Shown: in pieces, positions 56,350 through 64,000 of the stretch
Layout of the letters: each line of letters starts with the position of its first letter
How positions within the stretch are numbered: the first letter of the stretch is position 1
Source of the DNA: Emiliania huxleyi CCMP1516
Lineage: Eukaryota; Haptophyta; Isochrysidales; Noelaerhabdaceae
DNA length: 64,000 bases
Reading direction: 5' to 3'
Assembly (NCBI RefSeq): GCF_000372725.1
Contig: NW_005200982.1
Location: forward strand, 124,001 to 188,000
The notes under the pieces: generated by a model
Seen by the model: the letters and a program-made list of their open reading frames with translations, nothing else
Database searches by the model: none
Told to the model about the DNA's origin: nothing
Program-made: the position numbers and the translations under genes

Positions 56350-58819
56350 CGCCGTGTCGCGGCGCGGACAGCGGCGTCTCAATCGCGCTCCTCCACCAGG
56401 CGGGCTCGCTCCACGGCCGGATCTGCAGAAAGGCCATCAGGCCCATCAGGTCGGCGAGTCGGCCACGCCTGTGGGGTCATGTCTCGGGACGTGTCCTGGA
56501 CGTGACCTGGACGTGTCCTCCACCCGGCGAGCCGGCCGCGCCCCATCGGTGTTCCACTCACCGCCCACCGGTGCATCGCCGGCAGCCGGCGCGCCATCGC
56601 CGCCGCCTTGGCCGTCCCGCTCTCCACCATTTGAGCCTCGTCGATCACCACGCGCCACCAGCGCAGCGAGAGCAGCGGCGACAGCACCCTGCCGTGCCCA
56701 CAAGCACGGAGACATGAATGGAGAGCGATCCGTTCAAAGGTCGAGGTGTCTCCGAGAGTCATGCGCTGCACGAGTAGAGAGGAGCGCATTGACAGGTGGT
56801 GCTGATCCCAGCTCGGTGCTGCTATCGAGTGATGTACTCACGAACCTCGCCGCCGCATGCTCGCGCGCCGTCGGGCGGCGCAGCAGCCGCGAGAGGGGCA
56901 GCCCATGCGCGGTGTCGTCGGTGGCTGCATGGTTGAGCTCCGACCTATTCGCTAGGGTCCGAGAGGTCACCGGTCGAACTGTGAGGCCGCGACGCGTGGC
57001 TCGAGCGCCGACCGCAGCACGTCGAAGGTGGTGAGCACCAAGTCATGCCCCGCAAGCCGGTGCGGCTGCAGCGCCGCCAGCCGTCCGGGTCGGCGGCTCC
57101 CGTGCGAGAGGGCGTCGCGCACGCCTAGGGAAGGGCGAAGGAGGGCTGAGTAGCTCCTTCAAGTCCCGTGCGAGAGGGTGTCGCGCACGCCGGCGAACGT
57201 GCACACGCGCAGTGCGCCGCCCTCCACGTGCCGCGCCGCCTCGGAGCGCCACTGGCCGAGGATGGCCTGAGGTTAGACCGGACTGATTCAAGAACAGCTC
57301 GACGAATGGAGCACCAAACACCTCGTTTAGGAGGCGGCGGCGTGGCCTGCGGGCAGATGAGCAGCGTCGCGCCCGTCGGCCTCGGCGCGCGCGCGCCCTG
57401 GCGGCTCGCACAAAGTAGGCAGAGGTAGTTGGTGGCAGCCTCGGCCGCGGCGGCGCTCTCAAAGCCGGCGCACACGCCGTGCACCCATCGGCCGCACCCG
57501 TCGCAACCGACCCACGTGCCGTCAAAGTCTGCGGGGGTGCCCTCGCAGACGCATGGCAAGTCGTCGCGTGCCGCTGCCGCTTCCGCGCTGCCGCTCCCCA
57601 CCGCCGTCGCAGCCGCAGTGCCGGCGGCGGTGCCGGCGGCGGTGCCGGCGGCGGTGCCGGCGGCGGTGCCGGCGGCGGCGGCGGCGGCGGCAGCACCACT
57701 GCCACTACTCTCCGCTGCGGCCGGCGGCTGCAGCGAGGAAGGCGGCGCGGGGTTGGCAAGGAGGAGAGCGAGGACTTCGACCGACTTGCCGAGCCCCATC
57801 TCATCGGCCAGGATCCCACCGCTCAGACGGCCGCCCTCCTCCCCCCCTCCCGGCGGCCAGCACTGCTGCTGCGGCTGCGGCGGCGGCGGCGGCTGCGACG
57901 GCGGCGGCTGCTGCTGCTGCTCTGCGCGGCGCACATCAAAGGCGGCAGCGGCCGGATCGCTGCCTGTGGTGGAGCATGGGCATGGGCCGAGGTGGAAGTC
58001 CGGGAGCCGGCAACCTGGCGTGCTGCACTGCTTCCTCGCCCTGCGCTTCTTGCCGCCGCCGCCGCCAGCGATGCTGCTGCGACTGGCGGCGGCAGCGGCA
58101 GCGGCAGCGGCAGCGGCGGCGGCTGCGGCTGCGCTTGCGGCTGCGGCGGTGGCGGCTGCGGCTGCGGCGGTGGCGGCTGCGGCTGCGGCGGCGCCCTCGG
58201 CAAGCGCCTCTCCGGCTAGCAGCAGCGCGCCGTTGCACGAGTTCCAGAGGAGGGGCTCCCCGCCGTCCGCAAAGTGGACCCTCCGCCAGAGAGACTCTGC
58301 GCCCGGCGGCGTGGCTGCAGGAGCGCTACCGACGCCCTCTCGGCACAGCATCCACTCGACAGCCTGCTGCTGGTACGGGCGCAGCGTCGGGCGCAGCGCT
58401 GGCAGGGCCGGCAGCGATGCCGATGGGCGCGGCGGTCTCTCCGAGACAAACCCCTGCAGCCGATCGTACACGTCCTCCGCGTCTAGCTCCTGGAGCGGCG
58501 GGCTGTCGGCCTCGCCACGGCCGTCCTCGCCACCGCCGTCCTCGTCGATGCGTTCAGCGGAAGCGACCGCGGCGAAGAGGGCGTGGAGAGCCCTGGCGGT
58601 CTTTCGTCGCGGTGGTGGTGTGTCGTCGGGAAGTGAGCAGTGCGCTAGGGCTTCGGGAAGCCGCAGCAGAACACGAAGCGCTGAGTGTTTGGACGAGTGT
58701 TCGATCTGCGCGATCCCGGACTGCGCAAGCACCTCGAGTGCGGCCGAAGGCAGGGAGGAGGGAGGGCCGTGGTAGAGACACCGGAGCTGCGGCAGTAGGC
58801 CGTCGTGGGTGGCGGCCAT
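51577..58819 (-). CDS. SHPRH: SHPRH/RAD5-type SNF2 helicase and RING ubiquitin ligase
   Basis: About a dozen or more exons. Exon 1 (58819-57347, 491 codons) holds LRPYQQQAVEWML, ILADEMGLGKSVEVLALLL (Walker A) and a PHD finger (CVCEGTPADFDGTWVGCDGC). Next come exons 57266-57191, 57124-56971, 56688-56542 (VVIDEAQ Walker B; WAVSGTP) and 56468 onward with a poly-Gly run and LLELLHAVMWRN. Then LRLRQACCHPQLG, a discoidin-like stretch (WVRIEFSKPRRLSEVRL), a coiled coil, FRCRSDWG with Cys pairs, a C3HC4 RING (CPVCHDEVG...CAHSLCTPCAERI...CPIC), and a helicase C domain (CLIFSQWDDML, GRVHRMSQTRP). SHPRH/Rad5 proteins poly-ubiquitinate PCNA in damage tolerance. The stop is at 51577. Probably over 1,600 residues; a few middle borders are approximate. 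Confidence 0.85.
52892..52986 (-). repeat. Introner-like intron with GACGACCCGA array
   Basis: 95-base GC-AG intron. The 20-mer gcgtgagcacgatggagctg is identical at both copies. The insert is six tandem 10-base units (ctcgggtcgt on the plus strand). Confidence 0.9.
53504..53569 (-). repeat. Introner-like intron with duplicated acceptor side
   Basis: 66-base GT-AG intron. Here the exon piece before the donor (gcgatgagccctcag) is copied at the intron's 3' end (gcgatgcgccctcag), so the acceptor AG comes from the duplication. Confidence 0.85.
53645..53711 (-). repeat. Introner-like intron, 32-base exon duplication
   Basis: 67-base GC-AG intron. gcggaggaggagcggggcc... and gcggaggaggagcggcgcc... 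match over 32 bases with two differences. The insert ends gattag. Confidence 0.9.
53979..54052 (-). repeat. Introner-like intron with TCTCGGGTGA array
   Basis: 74-base GC-AG intron. cgtcgggcaggcgagccg flanks both ends, and the insert is 10-base units gatctcgggt on the plus strand. Confidence 0.9.
55217..55247 (+). repeat. Telomere-like degenerate run
   Basis: gggttagggtcagggtcagg sits inside an intron of the SHPRH-type gene, followed by a gaggga run. Confidence 0.5.
55835..55960 (+). repeat. 11-base GTGTCGCGGGC array in intron
   Basis: About ten units of gtgtcgcgggc/gtgtcgcggaa/gtgtcacgggc in an intron of the SHPRH-type gene. Confidence 0.85.
56469..56541 (-). repeat. Introner-like intron within the helicase P-loop half
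   Basis: 73-base GC-AG intron. gcgcggccggctcgcc opens the intron and gcgtggccgactcgcc opens the next exon. The insert is ACACGTCCAGG-type units. Confidence 0.85.
57125..57190 (-). repeat. Intron with 27-base exon duplication but no array
   Basis: 66-base GC-AG intron. Copies of gcgtgcgcgacaccctctcg... match over 27 bases with one difference. The 39-base insert is unique sequence ending ccctag. Confidence 0.9.
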
Positions 58820-59095
58820 TCTGCTGGCGGGGCGTACTGGGTGGCGGCCAACTGGAAAAAAAGAGCAAAGCGCAACCATGCGGCGCCACCAGAGCGCGAC
58901 GCCGCGCTGCGCGACGAGTTCAAGAGGGTCTTCAAGTGCTGGAAACGGTTCCGCGCCGAGCTCTATCAGGACGGCGGGTGGCGCAAGTACTTCACCGAGC
59001 CCGGCGCGCCGGATGAGGTCGCGCGCTCCTCCGACGCCTGAGTTGCCGGGAACGGCAACTGGGGTCCGTTCTGACTAGTACATGTAACACGTTCT

Positions 59096-59171
59096 GATTG
59101 ATTGATTGATGGGAAGGCGAAACACAGTCCGACCAACGACTGGGACACCAACGCGGTATGGGTGGACGCTA
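59096..59171 (-). mobile_element. SINE-like dispersed repeat, copy D
   Basis: Reverse-complement match to copy C (43551-43628), with the (ATCA)n tail at 59096-59112 (TGAT on the plus strand). It is followed by a GA-rich run (59181-59228) and an AC run (59296-59326). Confidence 0.8.
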
Positions 59172-59292
59172 GACACAGACAAGAGGAGAGAGAGGAGAGA
59201 GAGAGAGAGAGAGAGGAGAGAGGAGAGGGTGAGGGTGTGAACACACGTGAGGAGTGGGGAGGGTGTCTGTGGTGGGCTGTAGTCTACTACTA

Positions 59293-59327
<35 letters not shown>

Positions 59328-59393
59328 GGTGTGAAGAGGTATTTCTTCTCAATAACAAGGCTGTGAACAAGTCTCCACCGACAAGTTCGTATC

Positions 59394-61131
59394 ATGGGGC
59401 AGGTTGTGGGCAAAGCTGGGGAGGTCGAGTACCCCGCTGCACCCGTGGAGGACCCAGACGCTCAGCGGTTGGCATCTCTGAAGCATCGACTCTTAGCGAG
59501 GCGCTCGCGCTTCACTGCGCCGCTCTTTGTCTTTCTGCGCCTGTGCTACAGCTCGATTTTTGTCGGACTCATGCTGCTGATCGCATCGCCATCAATGTTC
59601 ATCAAGATCGACCTCGAGCGTCGGCTCGCGCACATCTCAGACCTGGCATCTTCTTTTTTCATTCCACCGTCGCCGTCGCCGGCGTCGCCGTCGCCACCGT
59701 CGCCGTCGCCACCGTCGCCATCGCCACCGTCGCCGTCGCCACCGTCGCCGTCGCCACCGTCGCCGCTGCTACCGCCACGTACTGTCGCCGTTGCGGCGGG
59801 CAAGACGGCTCAGAAGGCGCTCGACGACAGCCCCTCCCCTGACGCAGCTGCGGCTGCGCTGCTGCCATCGTCGCTGCCGCCGCCGTCGCTGCCACCGCCG
59901 TCGCTGCCGCCGCAGGCCTGGTTCTCGCGCAGCGGCGCCTGCAGGCTCGGAAAGGGGAAGGGCGACTTCGTTCGCGACTCGGCCCCGTCGTACCAGGCGT
60001 GCCAGCATCGCTGCGCAACCGTGCCGTCGTGCGTTGCCTTTGAGTGGCTAGCGCTTGGGCACCTCAAGAGCTGCGAGACGCACGTCGCCCGACCCACGCA
60101 CACGGCGCTTGTCGGCGGCTCGACATGCACATTCAAGGTGTTACCGCCATCTTTGCCGCCTCGGCCGCCATCCTCGCCGCCGCCGCCATTGCCGCCGCTG
60201 CCGCCGCCGCATGCACTGGTCCGCCGGCTCAATGCGTGGTTCGACTTGGAGCAGGCCGCCTGGCTGGCGCCGCAAGGGGTGCAGCTCGATGGTGTGCTGC
60301 TGCACGTTCTCGAGCCGGAGGGCAACTGGCAGGCCGCGTCTCTCCACGCGCCCGCCTGCTCGCGCCTGCTCCGTCCCCCAACGGTTTGAGCGTTTTCTGT
60401 GCTTTCAGCAGGCCTCGCTCCTGCGCTACGCCAACCGCGTCCCCTCCTCTCTGGTTTCGAAGGCCACGCCTCGACGAAGCTATTGGCGCTGCCCCTCTGA
60501 CTGCGTCTCCACCTACCGAGTCCCCTGGCCGGGGGTTGTGCTCAACCCGCAGGCCTGGTGGCGGTAGAGAGTCAGTCAGTCAGTCTCACACACCTCCGAG
60601 CACGGAGGACGCACAGATCACAGCTCACAAGACAGCCCACGAGAGGTGGCGCTACGTAGGGGACTAGCGGTAGAGCCCTGCAAAGGCGAGGTCTCTGCTG
60701 TCTTACTGCTGCTCTCGCACTAGGTGGTGCGCGTCAACTGCGCATACCGCGGGGATGCGAGTTCGCAGGCCGGCGGCGAGCACAGCGACGGCTGTGGGGA
60801 CGGAGGCAGCCGCGGCGCCTGCTGGACGGGAGCGGTGACGTCGCACCACACGTGCAGGTGGCAGCCGAATGAGCTGCACCTCATGCTCCAGCAGCAGCGC
60901 TACGCAGCAGGGAGCGGGAACGCGTGGAACTACAACGAGGTGATCATCGACGGGCGCAGCTTCTTGCGCGACCGCTCAAAGCTCGCCTACTACGTTACCC
61001 CGTGGAGCCGCGTCTCTGCGGGGGGACAGCCGATCGCGCACATGAGCAGGGACGGAACGCCCGTCATCTGCTTCGATCCGAGGAAACGCTTCTCTCCTTT
61101 CCTCCCTGCGCCAGGAGGGGCGTGCCCGTAA
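59394..61131 (+). CDS. Type II membrane protein with SP-rich stalk and PAN-like domain
   Basis: Exons 59394-60332, 60412-60552 and 60724-61131 give 495 residues; both introns are GC-AG. After a short cytosolic tail starting MGQVVG (possible N-myristoylation) comes one membrane helix (VFLRLCYSSIFVGLMLLIAS), an (SPSPP)n stalk, then a Cys-rich PAN/Apple-like module (GACRLGKGKGDF...CQHRCATVPSCVAFEW...CTFKVL), a second Pro stalk and a C-terminal domain with NEVIIDGRSFLRDRSK and GTPVICFD, features I associate with haptophyte extracellular proteins of unknown function. Probably Golgi or cell-surface. Confidence 0.65.
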
Positions 61132-62445
61132 TGTATTCAATGGTTTGTAAATTCCCATCATCTCGCGTTTCTTCTTTTCATCCGGAGAACGTGTAGTCGC
61201 CGATGTATTTTGCACAATGCACACGGGAAATTTGAATTCTTGTCTTCGCCGTCGTTCCTCAACGCTCAAGTTTCGATGGACGATCTGGTTTGGGCGGCGT
61301 GGGCCTTCCTATCAAAACGTGTCCGTCTTGGCACAGTGGATAGAGCATATAGGCGGCGAACACCCAGGTGCGCAGGGACATCGCGAGACTCTGCCCGCTC
61401 GCTCGACACCCTTTTGCCGCGAGAGGGCGCCGGCCGCGTGTAAGTGGTGGCTGGCGCCCTGAGGCGGCATTTGGTGGCGTGGCTGGGGAGTGCGGAGCGC
61501 TACTGGCGGCGTGACAGGGCCTCTCTCGGTTGCGTGTGCCGCCCATCGGCACGCGGGTGCGCAGACATCGCGACTCTGCCCGCTCGCTCCTTTTGCCGCG
61601 AGCGAGAGGGCGCCGGCCGCGTGTAAGAGGTGGCTGGCGCCCTGAGGCGGCAATTGTTGGCGTGGGGTGCATTGCCCTCGCCCGCACTACATGCGCGGCT
61701 CGCCTGGCGATCAGGCCTCTCAAAACGGCCTGAAGCGCGCGCACCTCGTGGGTCATGCCTGGCCAGTCGCCGCGCGCCTCGGCGTCCGTGTCAGCCGCCA
61801 CCTTCAGAGCGGACCCGAGTTCGGCGGGGCCGAGCGTCCTGCCCTCCACCCGCAGCAGAGCTCGCTCACGAGCCCGGCGATGGAGCGCCTCTTCCTATGC
61901 GGCGACAGGGCGGCGGCCCCTCCGTTGCTCGATACATCTCTCGGCTATCGAGCCTGAGTCGATCGAGCTAAAAGAATGGCCACCTCATTCACGACCGATG
62001 GGGCTCTCACACCCCTCTCGCACCTCTTCATTTGATTCGACTTCATCGGATACTGCACCAATCATGCGTGCGCGTAGCGTCAGGTTCAGCAAGACGCATA
62101 GATATTGCCGTCGCGGTCTTTGCGATATTCTGCATGGCGGGCGTGGTCTTCGGTGTGTCGAGCCTCTACCCAATTCTCTACCAGGGCTATTTCACAGCTC
62201 GTGCTCCGCCGGAAAGCTTTGGCCAACACCACTGCTCGGAAGATGCGCACGCGCTCCTCCCTCTTTTTCTCCCTTGCTTGAATTTGCAAAGTCCCAAACG
62301 ATCATATTACGCGAATGCTCGCGAAGCGCAGAATGCGACGAAGGCGCTCTCAAAAAGAAATGCGGCGGAGAACAGCCGCTGTACCCCGGTCCCGGCGAGA
62401 GCTGCCGCCGGCTGAGAGCTGCCGTGCTGAGAAGCACGAACGTGC
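61132..62445. other. Intergenic with ~190-base imperfect tandem duplication
   Basis: 61361-61485 and 61549-61668 share gcgccggccgcgtgtaag and ggtggctggcgccctgaggcgg. No coding sequence recognised. Confidence 0.7.
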
Positions 62446-63440
62446 ATGGACGAGCAGCAGCCCATCTCTCCCGTCACCTCGGTCCTCCTCGGGGGCGCAG
62501 CCGGCTCCATCGCCGAGGTAGTCGTGCTTCCTGCGCTGGTCGTGCGCACGCGGATGATGGTGCAGGGAGCGGACCGCTCGCTCACCGCCTACTCGTCCTT
62601 TGGAGATGCCATCCGCACCATCTACCGCACTGAGGGTGTCGGCGCCTTCTACAAGGGCCTCGGGCTCAACGTGCTGTTCACACCGCTCGCGCGTGGACTG
62701 GTCAGCCAGCGGCTACACTGACCCAACCCTCACACGCTCTGTGTGATGACTGATGACTGACCTCTCTCTCCTCTCCTGTGCAATAGTACATGGCGGGCGC
62801 CGAGCTCAGCAAGGAGACGCTCGGCGAGGGCACAGCGCTCACGGACTTTGCCGTGGGGATGAACGCCCAGCTCCTCGCCTCGATCGCCTACATCCCTCGC
62901 GACATCGTCGTGGAGCGCTGCGCGATCGACGGTCAGCTCAAGTCGCAGGTCGGCTCGACGGCGAGCAGCGCGGCGGCGCTGCGCACCATCCTCTCCGCCG
63001 AGGGGCTCGCGGGCTTCTACCGCGCCTTTCTGCCGCACCAGCTCGTCTGGGTGCCCTTCAACGGCATCTTCTTCGCCGCGCTGGGCAAGCTCAAGGAGGC
63101 GGAGGCGGCGCTCGGCGTGAAGACGGAGGAACGCTATCTGCTCGGCGTCGCAAACACCTTTGCGAGCGCCGGCGTCGCCGCCGCGGCGACCAACCCGATC
63201 GACGTCGTGAAGACGCGGCTGCAGGTGGCGGGCGCCAACCCGGACGTCTTCAGCTACCGCGGCCCGATCGACTGCCTCGCCAAGCTGATTCGCGCGGAGG
63301 GGCCGGCGGCGCTCTTTGCGGGGCTGGTGGGCCGGTTTCTGTACGCCGGGCCGGGCTTCGCGATTTTCCTGCCGACGTATGATGTGCTCAAGCGGCTGGC
63401 GCTGAGCGGAGCCGGAGGCGCTCCCCGGTTGGGCGGCTGA
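62446..63440 (+). CDS. Mitochondrial carrier family protein
   Basis: Exons 62446-62700 and 62787-63440 (GT-AG intron) give 302 residues, the usual carrier length. Three repeats are visible: GGAAGSIAEVVVLPALVVRTRM with a decayed first signature, YIPRDIVVERCAI (second) and ATNPIDVVKTRLQ (third, a perfect Px[DE]xx[KR]). Each is followed by an EG-x-GAFYKGL-type loop (EGVGAFYKGLGLN; EGLAGFYRAFLPH; EGPAALFAGLVGR). It is an inner-membrane transporter; the substrate cannot be told from sequence by eye, though R/E contacts in repeat 2 (VVERC) are atypical. The start at 62446 leaves only a short N terminus, normal for the family. Confidence 0.85.
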
Positions 63441-64000
63441 GGCGCCCAAGCGTGTTGGGCGTTCTGAACATTTCTTGTTGTCCTAACAGGGCGGGGTTGT
63501 ATTATTTTGTGTATCTGATCTTGTTACTTGTACTTGTTGATATGTCCGAGCGCACATAAACCATAAAGCCCTAAGCCGTACACGACATGGTGCCGGCACC
63601 AACTTTTGATTCGTAGATGCGCCTCACGGCCGGACGCGGACCGCGGGACGGGGAGGGAGGGGGGTGGATCCGTAAATCCGTGAGTCCGTAAATCGTGTAA
63701 CAAAAAACCACGAGAGACTCCCCCGCCGCACCCAGCTTCAAGGCAGGCAGAGACACAGCACTCGCGACACGCTGAGAAGCAGGCTGGCCTCTCCAATGCT
63801 CGCGCAACGCTGTCTGAGTGTCTGTGCACGCGCAGCAGCTCTCCGGGGTCCGCGCGGGCGCGGCGCACACAGTGGGAGGGCGACGACCGTGCGACTGTAA
63901 CGCTACGTATATCTCTAAACAATCACTATATTCGCGCTTGCGCTGCGCCTCTGCGAGTGCGACTATCAACCTCTCTCGCGTGCGCATAATCCCCTCCATC
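63441..64000. other. Intergenic, no gene recognised
   Basis: AT-richer stretch just after the carrier gene (63470-63560), then no supported coding sequence to the window end. Confidence 0.4.

Noticed and set aside
58805..59041. Small plus-strand frame overlapping the SHPRH start (FKRVFKCWKRFRAELYQ)
   Set aside because: No ATG in frame and no known domain; looks protein-like but cannot be supported.
61325..61400. tRNA-like box A (tggcacagtggatagagc)
   Set aside because: No matching T-arm or acceptor stem could be folded downstream; part of a tandem duplication.

Overview
This is nuclear DNA of a eukaryotic alga, most likely a haptophyte. The evidence is very high GC coding sequence, intron-rich genes, secreted and membrane proteins with (S)PPPP and SP-repeat stalks, a Tic22-like plastid import protein, a protein methyltransferase with a lumen-type leader, and a large excess of GC-AG over GT-AG introns. 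No bacterial operons, CRISPR arrays or convincing tRNA/rRNA genes were seen. There is one 100-base assembly gap (N's, 10591-10690).

Layout. 1-2099 (-): 5' part of a secreted TPR-like protein. 4574-15641 (+): one 20-exon gene. Its reconstructed frame stays open for 2,647 codons and joins a TauA/NMT1-type ligand-binding domain, CUB and EGF modules, about nine or ten membrane helices and a complete delta-like PI-phospholipase C. 15943-17584 (-): proline-rich wall-type protein. 18540-19016 (+): SulP transporter fragment. 21904-23328 (+): F-box-like/RCC1 protein. 23550-32815: a pair of ~880-base near-identical inverted repeats flanking ~7.5 kb that holds a CmcJ-like oxidoreductase (-), a short-chain dehydrogenase (-), a PARP-type zinc-finger protein (+) and an RCC1 fragment. 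33235-36341 (-): BRCA2-type DNA-binding protein. 36971-38157 (+): truncated sulfatase. 40024-41909 (-): PRMT-like methyltransferase. 44094-45224 (-): glycosyltransferase. 46723-47538 (-): TIM-barrel-like algal protein. 48624-49823 (+): two-domain cytidine deaminase. 50118-50867 (-): Tic22-like. 51577-58819 (-): SHPRH-type helicase/ubiquitin ligase. 59394-61131 (+): type II membrane protein. 62446-63440 (+): mitochondrial carrier.

The most unusual signal is shared by the multi-exon genes. Most of their introns are short (about 65-110 bases) and carry an array of 10-11-base units built round CGAGAT, ACATGTCC, TCTCCCC or similar. The array sits between two direct copies (about 15-35 bases) of the neighbouring exon. 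The second copy starts right after the 3' splice site (usually TAG|), and the first copy starts with the GC or GT used as donor. In 40 introns whose junctions I worked out by frame, 31 begin with GC, 8 with GT and 1 with GA. This looks like ongoing intron gain by insertion with target duplication (introner-like), and one locus shows the unit amplifying in tandem.
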